A stretch of DNA of 64,000 bases from Phyllostachys edulis. Taxonomy: Eukaryota > Streptophyta > Magnoliopsida > Poales > Poaceae. Below the pieces are notes generated by a model. The model was not told the DNA's origin and ran no database searches. It saw only the letters and a list, made by a program, of their open reading frames with translations. The position numbers were made by a program, and so were the translations under genes. The stretch covers positions 57,542,016 to 57,606,015 of the forward strand of contig CM070557.1 in assembly GCA_036346405.1 (NCBI GenBank). The letters are read 5' to 3'. Within the stretch, counting starts at the first letter, position 1, and every line of letters starts with the position of its first letter. This document shows positions 20,587 to 33,888 of the stretch, piece after piece.

Positions 20587-23500
20587 ATTTTATTCCTCGT
20601 TGGTCACCGACACACCTCTTAATACATACATGCATATGCTGGCTGTGTTTTGTAATCGTTGTTATTGTCGTCTATTTTCTGTTATCCTTTAATAACTGTG
20701 TTTGAGATTCTGTAATCTACTGGCTGTACTAATTATCTTCAATAGAACCGAACCCACTGACTGGCCTTTGATGGGTCTCGAGAGATGTCACTGATGATCA
20801 TATTCATATGCATTTGACTAGTGCATGTCCTCGGTTCCCGTAGCCCATCATGCACTTCACTGCCCTTTTCACGTTCTAGCTCTCTCTACAGGCGCCTTGC
20901 TGGTAAAACAAAACATCTTTCCTATGTGAAAGAAAAAAAAAGATCAATATCGAGTAGAACAGTGAATTCGAGCGAGGCATGCTGCAAATTTAAGAAAATC
21001 AAAGAGCATCAATACTCCAAATAAGATCAATAAATATGCAAGTCAAACGGCACACTAGGCACCGAAATTACCAAACCAAGCCTATCGTAGAGAACATATT
21101 CTGTGCTCCATGCTCCCACAGTCCCACTCCTCCAAAAAGGTTCACATGGTCATGAAAAATTCAAAAAAAAAAAGTGTCACATCTAAATTCTACCTACACA
21201 TGGAGAAACAAAAAAGACAAATTACGCTACTGAAAACGAAATCCGAAATAAAGAAGGAAAAAAAAGCTATTATTAGCTGAAATTTGTCCCTTTTTTTGTC
21301 TCTCCTTATATACATTGTGTTTCCAGTCGAAATTTTGCAGGATGAATATTAAGTTAATAGTAGCAGGTAAGAAGCATGGAAATGGGATTTACCGGGAATT
21401 GAGTATGTCCTTTATGAACAAGTACATCCAGCTGGGAAATGGGATTTTATCAGGCCGAAATACTTGAGCCATACCTTGATAATTGATGTACAGGTGGAAC
21501 AATAACATTCTCAAGAACTGATATGAAATCCAAGCTTTTTTGCGACTAGAAATTCAACCTATTGCAAAGTATTAGATACAAAGTTAGATGCATACACACT
21601 CTTTAACATAAGGAATTATAAACACAAAGCATACCTGCCAGAAGTCATTATCCTGCAGCAACCCAACTAAGCATGCTTGGCCAATTTCTATGTGCCACCC
21701 TTGATCAGCAGAGCTATAATCATTATAAGCTAAACATAAAAAAGCTTATAAAGTCCACTCTGTGAAGAAATTACTTATTTTGTGAAGACTGAAGAGCAAA
21801 GTTAAAAGAACCGAAGCATAGGAATTCATTGCCCAAGCAGCAGTGCAGCTTTCTAACAAATGATGCGCATATTTGAACGACACCTGATATTTCAAAAACT
21901 GAGGTTTATGGAAACTGTACAGGTTCAGCCAAAAAAATAAATGAAAAGTACAGCGAAGCAGAATTTGAAGTCATTGATTCTGTGGGAAATGCTAAATGAA
22001 AGTTTTGAGGGCTTCAGCGCATGGCAATTGTTTCAGTTCAATGAACAAAATTTTGCGCATGATGGAAGAATTTAGGATTCTTAGACCAATCTTCCAAGTA
22101 TTCTGCTTAAAAAAATGGAATATATGTACAAGATTTAGTAAACTTCCTGAGTCCTACAAATCAGCAAAATTAAAATATCAAAGCAAATCTACTAGTGAAC
22201 AATCCTAAAAAGTCATGAATGCATTAGTGTAAACACGGTAATTCAGACATGTGAAAATATACAAAACAAAGTCCTGCGACATAATTTTCACAAAGCAAAA
22301 GAGACTCCAGGAACAGAATGAAAAGGAAAACATTCTAACATGATTGGAAACTAAATTGGGTTATAGAATCTGATCAGATCATGAAGAGTCTCAAGAAAAT
22401 ATCAGAAAGGTAATTAATAGGTGATCCAGTCCAGTACAGAAGCACACATTTTTAAGTCTGTAATTACAGATATACCAATGCAAAACAGATAATTGCTAGT
22501 ATGCTATGGAAACATGAAATATTATTTATGCTACTGCAAGGAATGCATGAAGCATAGCATCAAGCTTTCAATGTGCTAGTTAAATATAATATATGCTACT
22601 TCTAATGGCACTTCTTAGCTTCTAGTGTTTCATCAGAAACTGCTTTTCCATGTCATTCAAAGAACTGTCATACTGACAGAGCGGCAGTTACTACAATTAG
22701 TCAACAACTCAACACAGCTTGCTGTGTTTTACCAATCTGGAAGCACTAGAACCAATGAGCAAATACTTCTAACTGGTTCTTCTACATGTAACACTTCAGT
22801 TGAGGAACACCAACACAGGAGGGGTATTTGCAGCCAATACACAAGGCAGCTGACAATTGGAAAAGGCTACGAAAAAACAAGAAATGGTTTAAAACTCAAG
22901 CTCGATCCACCATCAAACCCTAGATCACTTTTTAGAGGGCACCCCAAGATTACTTAAAACCAACCAATCGGATCAAAACAGACAAACAAGCACAGGAACC
23001 CTAGGCTGGATACCAAGCAACACGCACAACCGCGTCGCCTCCAGACCAACCCGTACCAATCCAGAGACGTGGTGGTTGTCGCGTCTGGCCTGAGTTGTGC
23101 AGGGCTTCGCCTTGGCTTCCGCTACTAGCACCCGACCGGCGAAGAGAAGAGGGGACCAACCAACAGGGCATGGCTCGTTGGCTACAACGTTTTCCATCTC
23201 AGTCGTGGCGTGAATTCTCCCTCCCTCACGACATTCCTTACCCTAAAACGTCCTAGTCCATCATCAAGTACAATTTGAACCCCCCGGTACCGGCTCATAA
23301 AACGAGCATTCGTTAGGGACGGACAGGTGGGCCCCGCGGGCCGGTCTGGCGCGGCACGCTCTGTTTTCTGCCCCTTTCGACGTCGTATTCGGAGAAAATA
23401 TGCTCGGTGTATTACTTTTTAGTTCTGATCCGTATTCGTATTTTATAGGATATCTGAAAGATATACGATAAATAAATAAAATGAATATATTTTAATATTC

Positions 23501-23770
23501 TCTATGGTAATAGGCTAATATATAATATGAATTTAATTCGGTTATGTTTGTGTAGTTAAGTATGATAAATAATTGTCTTATGTACACTATGAAATCGTAT
23601 ATTTCCTTTATGTGTGTACTATTCGTTAAGTTACTCGTAACCAATTTGAATCTAACTGTATCTGCTCCGCATCCGTATCAAAAAAAAATACATGTCTGTA
23701 TCTGTATCTGAGTTCGAATCCAAATAAAAATATAGATTAAGATACTGAAAGAACGCCGTATACAACCCGT
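20587..23770. other. Long A/T-rich intergenic stretch, no gene recognised
   Basis: I see no splice-consistent coding exons. A GC-richer patch at 22930-23250 carries minus- and plus-strand short frames with no recognisable domain. At 23400-23760, A/T-rich text with repeated GTATCTGTATC and ATCCGTATTCGTATT phrases ends in CGTTTTCACCCCTACA, which resembles degraded hAT-type terminal sequence; its partner end is not clear. The right edge is the promoter of the TRAF-type gene. Confidence 0.3.
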
Positions 23771-23997
23771 TTTCACCCCTACACGGCCCGCAGAGTCCTC
23801 TTCCGTCTCTTCTGCCGCCTCTCTAATCTCGCTTCCCTTTTCCCCCACCATACTTGCTTCCTCTTCTCGTCTCCTTCCTCAACAAGAACGCGCGAGAAGC
23901 CCCTGATTCGGCGCGCGATTTCGATCGGGCTCGCTCGATTCGGCCGGCAAGACTCGGATCTTGGCGGGGGTGCGGCGGGTGATCCGTCCCGCAAGCC

Positions 23998-26356
23998 ATG
24001 GCGGCCGCCGTCGCCACCTCCACCTGCGCGCACTGGTAACCTTCCGGTCGCTCCCCGCACCATTACTAATCTGTTCTTTGCTGTTGGTTTGCTTGCTACT
24101 AGCTGTGTGTTTATCGCTGGGTGCGTGGCGTGGAGGGATCGAATTGAATTCTTCTGTGTATATTCAATTTCAAAGCAGCTGATGTTGGTTTTGATTTGGG
24201 AGGTCAAAACATTGTTCTTTTGCACATAACTGGGACATGGAACGTAAAAAAATAGCCTTTTTCTTATTATGGGGGCAAGGATGTGTTTGGTCGAAATCAT
24301 ACTAACAAGATAACATAGGTATATCGCAGTGACAGTTACTCAGGATAGTGTGAAATTCTCTGCTTACAGCCAATGCGACGTTCTATTTCTATTTGTTCTA
24401 GAGATCTCTCTACTCATGTCAGCTCCCAGTATATACCTTGCATGAAAGGATTAAGAGTTAATTGGAGTGTATATTAGCATAAATAACTCTTCTTTGATGA
24501 TTTCTGATGTAGTCGTGCGAAAAGCTCATGCTGGGTCTTAAAGGATAAAGTCACTATTAGTCCAGTTATTTCCTTGTTTACTGAGGCTTCAGGAGAACAA
24601 TTAAGATAGGATTATGATTGTGTGTTGCTATATATTATACTTATATGTATTGCTTTGTTAATTTGTCTCTCCAGTTTAGTTGTATATTTTAGACCCATCA
24701 ACTGATTATCTGTACAAATTCTTCTAATTCTCGAACAATCAGTCACATGTACATTACCTCGTCAAGTTTTCATCCAATTCATGACTTCTTATATAGGCAG
24801 TAGTATTATTAGCGTAGTGTTTGGGAAGTTGTTATCTGGATGTGAATTATTAACTATAGTTCTCTGCAAATTCTTCAGTCAGCGAGAAATTCCATCTTCA
24901 AACATTGCATTGCATTCTGCACACTGTGCTCGCAACCTTCAAAAGTGTGAACATTGTGGAGATATGGTTCCAAGGAAGCATATGGATGAACACTATGATG
25001 AAAACCATGCTCCGGTATGTTTCCAAATTTCAATCACACCCAAAATGTATTGTTTTGATTTTCCAAAATATTTTCGTTGTCACAGTGTTCTTTCTACAGT
25101 CCACGATGCTGCCCAATTCAAGAAATTACATAAAGTAAACACATAAACCTGCATCACTGTTCAGTTCCTTCCAACCTAATATAACTGCAGCATTACAGAA
25201 ACATGTATCTTAGAACCAGTATGGACAGCAAAAGATACAATGACTTGACATCATGCTAGTTTCTTCTTATGCTTGCAACGGACAACATTATTTTCTATCA
25301 CCAGTTAACCACCGAGTTAACATGGATAATGAAAGAGATGGCAATAGATGCACACCTTCCTGGCTTTTATTATCCCTGTTTTGCTAATTTAAGTTGTAGC
25401 ACCACTAATCATGACAAACACAGGTGAATTGCTCACTATGCAAAAGCACCGTAGAACGTGAGCTATGGGATCTTCATAAAGGCATACAATGCCCACAAAG
25501 GATGCTTACATGCCAATATTGTGAGTTTGAACTGCCTGCAGTTGATATTTTTGAGCATCAGGTATAAATTCGTTTATCATCTTAATCTATTACTCTGAAA
25601 AGTAAACAATTATTCAAATGTTTTTTTAGAATCATACAGTTATTCAAATACAGTCCATCTTTGTTCTAATTGTATTAGTTATATGATACGTCATACAGGA
25701 TGTGTGTGGGAATCGAACGGAATATTGTCAACCTTGCAGGAAGTACATCAGACTCCGGGAATGGATTGGACACGAAATCCAGTTCCATGCAAACTCAAAT
25801 GTTGCTGCAGAATCTTCAAGGTAAAAGCATGGGAACCTTCTAAATGATGCATGCCATTTTTTTAAGGTTGGCATGATTCAATCTATCTTTCAGTTAGATT
25901 AGTGCTGTTTACCCTTTCAATTGTAGGTTTCAACAAAATAAGTCAGTGATATGTTTTATGTTAGTTTAGTGATTCCTTCATCCGATACCCTAGCCTAGGG
26001 ACTTAAGTATCATTGGCATATACGATGCCTGGTCAGACAACAAAAGGGTGGTCTTTCTAGCGTAGCAACTAATAAATATATTGTTCGCCAAATTAAGCTT
26101 ACCTTGTGATAATTCAAATTCCAGTGACGGAACCATGCTGGAAAAAGAAGAGCGTGCTGCAGCAGCAGAACAGCCAGTACGACCCGCTTCAAATTCCAGT
26201 GACGGAACCATGCTGGAAAAAGGAGAACGTGCTCCAGCAGCAGAACAGCCAGTACAACCCGCTCATGGTTCACAACGCAAGCAACTGCTCTTCACAATCG
26301 CAATGGCTGGAATTGCAATTCTGATTGGATCGATTCTGTTCCAAAAGAAGGGATGA
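23998..26356 (+). CDS. TRAF-type zinc-finger protein with C-terminal membrane anchor
   Basis: Five exons with canonical GT-AG junctions: 23998-24035, 24879-25014, 25424-25561, 25699-25820 and 26125-26356, giving 221 residues. The start is the ATG in GCAAGCCATGGCGG. The product begins MAAAVATSTCAHCQREIPSS and has several TRAF-type Cys/His units (CARNLQKCEHCGDMVPRKHM, HYDENH, CSLCKSTVERELWDLH, CPQRMLTCQYCEFELP, CGNRTEYCQPCRKYI). After a low-complexity Glu/Ala/Pro linker that contains a 25-residue duplication, it ends in a single hydrophobic segment (LLFTIAMAGIAILIGSILF, about residues 198-216) and QKKG. That layout suggests a tail-anchored protein with a cytosolic zinc-binding domain. TRAF-type finger proteins of this kind are poorly characterised in plants; the biochemical role is not known to me. 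Confidence 0.9.
26115..26264 (+). repeat. 75-bp tandem duplication spanning the exon 5 acceptor of the TRAF-type gene
   Basis: TTCAAATTCCAGTGACGGAA starts at 26114 and again at 26189. The duplicated unit includes the 3' splice site, so a second acceptor (AG at 26198-26199) lies 75 bp inside exon 5. Both acceptors keep the same frame. Confidence 0.9.
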
Positions 26357-27016
26357 GAGTGCCCTAGTCCAGGAGCCCGGAACTGGTTGCCTGCAATAAT
26401 GTTTCCAACGGCAATATGAATCGGTCTTTTGATGTATAAATTCCTTCATAACAATGGGCAGAGCTTATTCATTGAGAGTACAGTTTAAAGTACAACATTG
26501 TAGAAATGAATTGATCGATATATTTACTGCGCACGCCCATTGTTCTACCAGGGGCATTTCCTTTGCTGGCTTTAATATCTTGTAAGGGTTCGCTGCCATC
26601 CTTTTTCTACCTTGCAGCCAACCGTTGTTCACGATGGTTATTCATCTGTTTGTCACCGAAATGCTACTTTTCTCATCGTTACCATTCTGACAAAATATGC
26701 TTCTTATGCAAGACGTGTGTAAAGTCCGCCAGCAAAACATTAGAAACAGCCAGAAACACAGGAATGAAAATGCTACTAACTTTGAAACTATGAGGGCTAC
26801 ATCTTATGATAAGAGAGCCCTCATCCAGGAGAAATAGACGCCAACTTTCTGTTTGACACTAGCAGTTAATGCTAAACCCACCGATAAATAGTATTAGAAC
26901 AATCCGCAACTACAACAATCACAAAAAAAAAACATCTATGCTGTTGTACGATGATTCTGGCGTGATCCCGTTTGCAATAGAAAATAGAGCCTCATGAGTC
27001 ATGCCTGAATTGCTAA
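26357..27016. other. Convergent 3' regions of the TRAF-type and glycosylase genes
   Basis: No coding exon is seen. The two genes end toward each other here, and the stretch should contain both 3' untranslated regions. Confidence 0.4.
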
Positions 27017-29045
27017 CTATCCGGCGGTTACTTTCTTCAAGTAGCCTGCAGTAAATAGCCTGTAGTTGGATGGTTCCATCTCACTGATTTTCCCAAATTG
27101 CTTGTTGTAGAAGTCCCACAACTCGAACCTATTTCGGACCAAAATATAAATGAACGATATCAACATGTCAGTCACGTGTGAACCTCTCCTCCGTAAATAC
27201 CACAGAGTATCAGAAAAAGACGTACCAGTATGCCAAGAACTGAAATGGCGCATACTTGCCGTAGATTTTATGCAATTCCTCATGAACAGAACTGATGGTA
27301 CTTTTTATTTTATGAATCTGCAGTAAATTTCAGACATACATGACATACTGAAAGTCTGAAACCCATCAGCTTTGAAATCTCAACGCAAGGTCCCAGGGAA
27401 AGAAAATTACCTGCTTTAAATGCCTAATTGTCTCAGTATCAGCAGGGATCGTGTGGAAAAATCCCATACACATGAGCACATTGGCACGAGTGAAAGGGCC
27501 AAATCCGAAGATAGTGGATAACTCTTCATTCAGTCTCTCGTAGGTGGATGGGATAGTGGATAGCCCTTTTACGGCTGGTACAGACATTTTGCGTATTTCT
27601 TCAAGTTTTGGTAGGCATACTTTTCCTTCTACAATGCTGTGTGCAAGCATTACAATTCGCTTTGCTCGATATCCAAGATTACAACGCTTGGCTAAAAAGT
27701 CCTCATCAAGGTTCGCCAATTCTTCTGGGGTAGGGAAATCTCCAATACAATCTTCAAACCAAGGAGCATTGCTCAAGCTACGCTCTGAAGGATCCAAGGA
27801 GCCACATGCGCTGCCTATTTCACTTGCAACTGAGGGCAAGCTAGACAAATTCTCATCTGTTTCCAAATGTGTCATGTCATTGCTAGTACCAGTTGCTTTT
27901 CTTGGATCCACCAAGCACTCCAACTTATCCTCAGCAACTTTTGTTTCTAGCTTGACATGAACACTACGCTTGTTGCTGCGCTTCCTTTTACGTTCCCTAA
28001 TTGGAGGTGTCCTTGACAGAAAATCTTCAGTACCAGATGAACATTTCAGCTCCAACTGAAGCTCGCACAGTGCAGTCGCCATTGACAGGGTTCTTGTCCA
28101 TCTGTGGTTAAATAACATAGCTGTATAAGATATCTTCCAAATGGGGTTAAAAATACTATTATAACTATATACTTTTGATGCACCCTCATTTCATCATTGT
28201 TCTTTATTATTGCTCAACAGTTCAACTATACTCAGTTGCAAAGCTGCGCTTTGTTTTTATACTCTTACAATGTAGTCTTCATTTATCGAAGTGATGTTCC
28301 CAACCCGGCAAGTATGTATTGTGATTTGTGAAGCATACATGAAGCTAACCCAGTTCGTATCAACTGGTGAAGCACGGTTCAAATTAGTGAATGTACTGCC
28401 ACTGAAGAGAATATCCTCATCTAATCATCAGTACACATGAATAGCACGGTAAGGCAAAGGGGGAAAGCAAGACTAACTGGCAATTGCAGAGGAGGATGCA
28501 CTTGACCATGTCCTCGAACAGCGTGGGCGAGCGGAAGATGCGCCCGAACCCCGCCTCCCTCGCGGCGGTGTGCATCGCCTGGAACTCCCCCACCTCCCTG
28601 CCGTCCTCCTCCGACAAGCGCAGCATCCGCCGCACTTGCTCCTGCCAAGTGCCAACCAAGCCAAGAATCAGCAAACGCGTACCTCTTCTATGGGGGAACC
28701 CATTAAATACTCCATGTAAGCGCTTACGAGGATGGAGTCCTGGTCGAGCGGGGAGAGGGCGTCGGCGCCGAGGACGGAAACGAGGAGGGCGTCGGAAGGG
28801 CGCGCGGGGTGGCGGGAGACGCGAGTGAGGAGGGAGGCGGAGCGATCAGAGGCGAGGCGGAGTGGGCGGAGGAGCGCACGGGAGGCGGGGTCCCAGCGGT
28901 TGGGCGCCATCATGAACAGCCCGTGGCTGCACACGGCCGCCTCCAGGTCGAACGGCGCCGCGCCGGGGAAGGGGGCACAAAGCGGAAGCTCCAGCTCCAC
29001 GTGGGGCTGCGCCGCGGGGTCGGCTTTCTGGGTCGGCATGGGCAT
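27017..29045 (-). CDS. HhH-GPD superfamily DNA glycosylase-like protein
   Basis: Five minus-strand exons join in frame with GT-AG junctions: 29045-28728, 28641-28478, 28101-27411, 27317-27226 and 27128-27017 (458 residues). The start is the ATG giving MPMPTQKAD; a second ATG lies two codons in. The N-terminal part (LELPLCAPFPGAAPFDLEAA, then FMMAPNRWDP) and FRSPTLFEDMVKCILLCNCQ match the plant HhH-GPD base-excision-repair family. After a Lys/Arg-rich linker (REGKRKRS-like, near residue 190) comes the helix-hairpin-helix region (FGFGPFTRANVLMCMGF) and PADTETIRHLKQ, whose Asp, about residue 382, sits where the catalytic Asp of the superfamily lies. Substrate is unknown. The gene is head to head with NTRC, now separated by element X. 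Confidence 0.88.
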
Positions 29046-29277
29046 CTTTTGGGTGCCGGGGAGCGGGGAGCAGGCGGGCGGTGGGAATTGGGAGTGATGG
29101 AGGCGGCAACGGGAGCGGCTCGCCGGTTCGGGTGCTCCGGATGAACAGCAGTAGAATCTGGTCAGATTACGGGAGAGTATGACTAGGGGATTGACTTTGG
29201 AGAGCTAGCAGGAGCAGCTGGCGTTTAGACTTTAGAGATCGGTGTTTAGGCAGGGGATTTCCACAGGGTTAGATTCA
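29046..29277. promoter_or_regulatory. Proximal promoter of the glycosylase gene, half of a former bidirectional promoter
   Basis: This is 232 bp between the glycosylase ATG and the left end of element X. Together with 48396-48770 it would form an intergenic space of about 0.6 kb between divergent genes. No single regulatory motif stands out. Confidence 0.4.
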
Positions 29278-29328
29278 GGGGGAACCGATAATATACCACA
29301 CTTTTGGTTCACATTTTATTTACCTAAA

Positions 29329-30837
29329 GGGTAAAATCTATTTTTCAACCTCAAACTTTTTGAAAAGTCCATTTTCCAACACGCGTGCGGCCTTCTTCCT
29401 CTTCCTCCTTTCATGGCCTCATTGGTCCACACCACTGCCACCCCTTCCATGCCACACCACCACGTGCACCAACCTCTCCTCACCGACGACCCCACCTCCT
29501 CCTTGTCTCCATCCGCCTCACTTGCCCGCCCTCGCCGCCTCTCTGCCAGAACCTCGGCGCCTTCTCTGCCCTTGCCTCCCTCCTCTCGCCAACTCCTCTC
29601 GGGCCCATCCTCGAGCTCGACAGCGTGCGTTCTCTCGACCTCGACCTCGCCAAGAACGCCTCTCGGCGTGCTCGCCTCCATCTGGAACCTCTGCGGCCGC
29701 CTCGCCGTCCTCCGCCCATGGCAACGCTCTCATCGGAGCTATCCCACGCCGGGACCCAACACCACTGCAACCGCCGCCGCTTTCTTGACCTCGGCGTCAA
29801 CCGCTTCTTCGGTGACTTCCGTCCTTCTCACGAAGCTTCGTGGCCTCCAAAGCCTCGACCTTGACCAAGAACGCCTCTCGGGAACTCCGCCACCGCCTCC
29901 GGGCCAGCGGACTCGCTTTCATCGCGAGTCGTTCCTTGGCAACAACCCGTCGTTGTGCGGCCATTGTTGCGCCCGATGGTCGCGCCGGACCTCGGCTCAT
30001 GCATCGCGGATGGTCATCGAGCTAATGGCCGCCGCTGATCGTGGTGTCGGTGTCCATCGGGTTGGCACAGGAAAGCGGAGGGCGAACAGGTAGCACGCGG
30101 CGGACAAGCGGGCCGAGCTCGCCTCCCATCTTGCGCCGCCCGCCTCGCCGCTTCACCGCCGCTCGGTGGCGCCACTGGCGATCAGCGTCACGAGGAGCCT
30201 CCGACGCGAGGACTCCATCCTCCTCCTGCTCCTCACCCATTCTTTGACGCAATGCCGCCGTCACCCTCTTCCTTCGCCCAGCCGCTGCGCCGGATCGCTT
30301 TGCCGCCCGCTCGGCTCCACGCCACCCCATGGTGCAAGCAACTTCGTGTCGCCCTACCTCCCTCAAGCGCCACCCCGCGGCCGATGGCGTCGTCGTCTCC
30401 ATTCAAGTCTTGCCCGCCGCCGCCGCGCCTCCCACCTCCCCGCCGCCGCCACCAAAGAAGGTCGCCACCCTCATGGGCTCCCCCCCCCATCGACGCGCTC
30501 TCGACCTCCTCCACGCGGTGGCCTTACTCTGGAGAGAGCGGTCGGCGCCGACGTGGCACGACAACGACAAGATCGCGTCGTACAAGTACTGGCGTCTGCC
30601 GCATCGAACGCGGCACGCCTGACGCCAGCAGCGTCTTGATGTCGTCGAACGTCTTTGGTGGACAAGTTCTTCGTTGACAGGTGGACCTCCACGTCAGCAC
30701 AAAACCAGGGTGGAATCGGCACAGGGTGTATTTTGTCTAGTTTACAAATGTCGAGGTTGTATATTGTCTGGTTTTCGACTTTAAGGTTGTTTTCCAGACT
30801 TTTCAAAAAGTTCGAGGTTGGAAAATGGACTTTTCCC
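29329..30837. mobile_element. Pack-MULE (about 1.5 kb) carrying an LRR receptor-kinase fragment
   Basis: Left terminus GGGTAAAATC followed by TTTCAACCTC and AAACTTTTTGAAAAGTC; the right terminus in reverse is GGGAAAAGTCC followed by TTTCCAACCTC and GAACTTTTTGAAAAGTC. Flanks TTTTATTTA (29314-29322) and TTTTATAAA (30838-30846) are a 7-of-9 match for a 9-bp TSD, with six extra bases before the left GGG. It lies inside the left terminus of element X. The GC-rich interior encodes, in shifting frames, leucine-rich-repeat text (see the separate entry). Confidence 0.75.
29500..29985 (+). pseudogene. Captured LRR receptor-like kinase fragment inside the Pack-MULE
   Basis: Across several frames the plus strand reads LELDSVRSLDLDL, then GNALIGAIP, then FLDLGVNRFFGDF, LTKLRGLQSLDLDQERLSGT and finally ESFLGNNPSLCG. 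That order (LRR units with LSG/IP turns, then the SFxGNPxLCG cap) is the C-terminal end of the ectodomain of plant LRR-RLKs. Frameshifts between units show it is not a functional gene. The GC-rich sequence that follows (to about 30640) may be a second captured fragment, but I do not recognise it. Confidence 0.6.
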
Positions 30838-33108
30838 TTTTATAAAATACTAAAAAGTATAACGTAATAGATCATATATCACACATCTCGTTGCGTCCTT
30901 TAGAGCATATACAATTGTGTGACATCAGCTGTCTGTAAGACTTAACACGTAGGACATAAGATGATGTGGAGGAGAAAGGGGGTGTATAGAGATTTGAGTC
31001 GCCTCTCATGCAGTAGTCGACTGTAACACAAGAAACAAGACACATTGTCCTTCATCAAAGCCACATGCGAAGTAGTCGTAGTCCTCCTTCGTGTCGTTGA
31101 AAGCTTCTGAGATTTAATTATGAGTGTAGCATGTGAGTACATAAAGTACTCCGCGAGTCTTGGGAAAGATGCATATGCATAGCTTTAACAATTGGGCTTA
31201 CATGGTTCATTTGCACAAAACAATATTTTAGGTTTAAACAATTTTCATAATGCACATTTGACAAACGTAATTTCAATAAATAAATAAATTGTATCACTAG
31301 TGGAGGTTCTAGCTACCAACCACTAGCATCAAGGCTCTAACCGCCAAGGTTTAAAGGATAAGGCTCTAACTGCCCAACTGGCTCTAGCTGCCAGAAACTA
31401 CCCGAGAATCCCAACTGCTCTCGGTTCCCAAAATTTACTCCTTTGAAAACAAAACCAAAATCTACCATGTGAAAACGCACCTTGCTCACCCTTGACCGTG
31501 GGCACGGCTATTCGAATAGTTTTTAACACTCTACAGAGGTTGTACAGCTTGACCCACATGAGATAATCAGCTTATACTGTCCGCTCACGCACTTCTGAAG
31601 GTGTGCGACTAAGCGATTATCACAAGACCTTTACAATACTTTATCCTAACATTAGTCCACCCGATGAGCTTAACCCCAAGTCATGGACGCCATTTACCAT
31701 CGACCTAGAGCTCACCGTTGTGGGGGATAACCTGCTGGACTTGGACGTCTGTTACCAACGCCCGGCGCAAGCCCCAACAGACATAGACGTCAATTACCAT
31801 TGTCTGCACTAATCAGGTAACACCTACCATCTACAGCCTGCGAACGTAATGTTAGAACATAGTAAATTAGTTGGGCAGGTCCATTCCCATTTTGGACATG
31901 TGGTTGTACGGTAGTGCTCGGTTTGAATAGTCACAAGCGTCGGTCCTTAGTATGACTTGGGCGGAACTTACCACATTCCAAGTTCTCGTGCTCTAGCTGT
32001 ACCCGCCTGATCTTACCACCCGCTCAAGTCTAAAACAAGTTTTCAGTGTTTTAATTATTTTCTAAATATTGACATTACTTCATGTCATACATTTCAAAAA
32101 GGATTTGCATAAAAGATAATAAGGGTTTTCTCTCAATGGGTGATCCAGACCGATAAACATGTCTAAGCAATTCTACCGCGTTAAACTATTCCATAATATT
32201 GTAATCAATATCGTCTATTTGCTATGCTAGGGTGTCAATGGATTATGATAACAATATCAAAAGAAGACATTAACAACTTTTAGGTTTAACTAACAACCTA
32301 CAATTTAAATTCATCATTTTATGTAAATAGCAATGCATAATACTTTTAAAAACAGAAAACATGATTTGAAAATCATATGTACAAAATGGTCAAAGGAGAC
32401 TCGCCTTCAACGTAGGTTGTGGTTGCCGCGTCCGGTTGATCCAAACTTGCGTCGGCGATGTCGGACTCTACACACGCGCAACGGACCAAATAAATAATGA
32501 AAAATAAAATAAAATCCAAAAATTACAAAATAAATACTGAAAGTAGAGAATGAATTTAGATGAATTTAGGAGAAAGAATCATTGGATTTGGAGTTCGTAT
32601 GAGAACGAACGAAATTGTAGAAAATAAATTCTCAAAAATGAGATGCATGTATAAAGCATCATGCAAGAATTATCTAGCAGCCAGCGCACTGTTCAAATTC
32701 AAGCTATGAAAACAGGAAGCATTTAGCTACTACAGCCGAATAGAACATAGAAGCAAAATGGCTATGCAAAGAAGTGAAGCAAAAGCATGCAAATGGCAAG
32801 CAGCCGATCTTGTATAAAGTATCATGCATGTATCAACTAGTAGTGTGCACTGATCATCTTCTTTCTTCAAGTAAATAGAAACAAACTAGCTAGCAAAGCT
32901 ACTATTCAGTTTCTTCTGCAACGAACAGAAGCACAATAGCAGGTAGCCGAAGCAGAAGCTCATGGTAATGGCATTACAAGGTGGCAAATGACTGGCCGGC
33001 GGTGTCGGTGGTGGTGGCCGGAGGTGGCGAGGGTGGGGACTGAACTTGTGGTGGCCGGCCAAGCTACTGACAATGGAGATTGCTATGCTCCGAAAACTCT
33101 AAAGCTAC

Positions 33109-33691
33109 TGTTGGAACAAATTGTGTTCTATTACTGCTTCGATCAAAAAACCAAAAGACTTCGCTCGGTCCTTCAGTGCAGACCAGAATTGCTTCACTTG
33201 GCTTCACTGTGGGACCACTGCTTCTTGTCATTTCAACGTGACTTGCTACTTCTGTCATTCTGTGCAAAGCACGACACAAAATAAGCAAGCACTTCTATCT
33301 TCCCTGCGTGATGTGACCAGCACCAAAACACAAACTAACGCTTGGTCCTTTGGCTCTTCACATGTAGCACGCCTCCCGTCTTCAGAACAAAATCTACACC
33401 TTCCCCTTCTGGTCCTTGCTTCCTGCAGGAGAGATGCTTTCCACTGGAGATGAAAACAACACCGAGACAACCGAACGATTTGGTCGGGAGCATAGCTCCT
33501 CTTTTTGTATTTTTATTTCTTCTACTCGTACATCAATTACATGACTTGCTTAGCCTTATAAAGGCTACGACTTTGATGCCTACTCGGACTCAATGTCTGG
33601 CTTAAATACTACTCGGACACATAAACAAAACGTACTAGAAATTATAAAACAGAAACTAACACAAAATACCAAAACGAGATTAACTCTAACA
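33109..33691 (-). repeat. copia-1 3' LTR
   Basis: 583 bp, the left LTR on the plus strand and the 3' LTR in element orientation; it is preceded by the purine tract. Confidence 0.92.
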
Positions 33692-33888
33692 ATCACCCTC
33701 TTAATCTCGTTTTTTTTATCTTGACCACACTAGTCTTTCGAAACTGCGCCTTTATCTTGATATTGACTAGACTTGCCAAAATATTGACCCATCCTTGACT
33801 GTCATCCTCCGACTTGTTTTCTGGTGGCATTGACACCTTTTCCTAACTATCAGTTTCTTTCGTATCTACTTCTTGCTTCTGTTTGCCC

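Noticed and set aside
28732..29144. Plus-strand frames across the glycosylase first exon
   Set aside because: They are the antisense of a GC-rich exon whose minus-strand product matches the rest of the HhH-GPD protein through good splice sites.
30041..30677. Overlapping frames in the right half of the Pack-MULE as a complete gene
   Set aside because: Several frames on both strands are open together, with Arg/Pro/Ala-rich products and no motif. At best it is another captured fragment.
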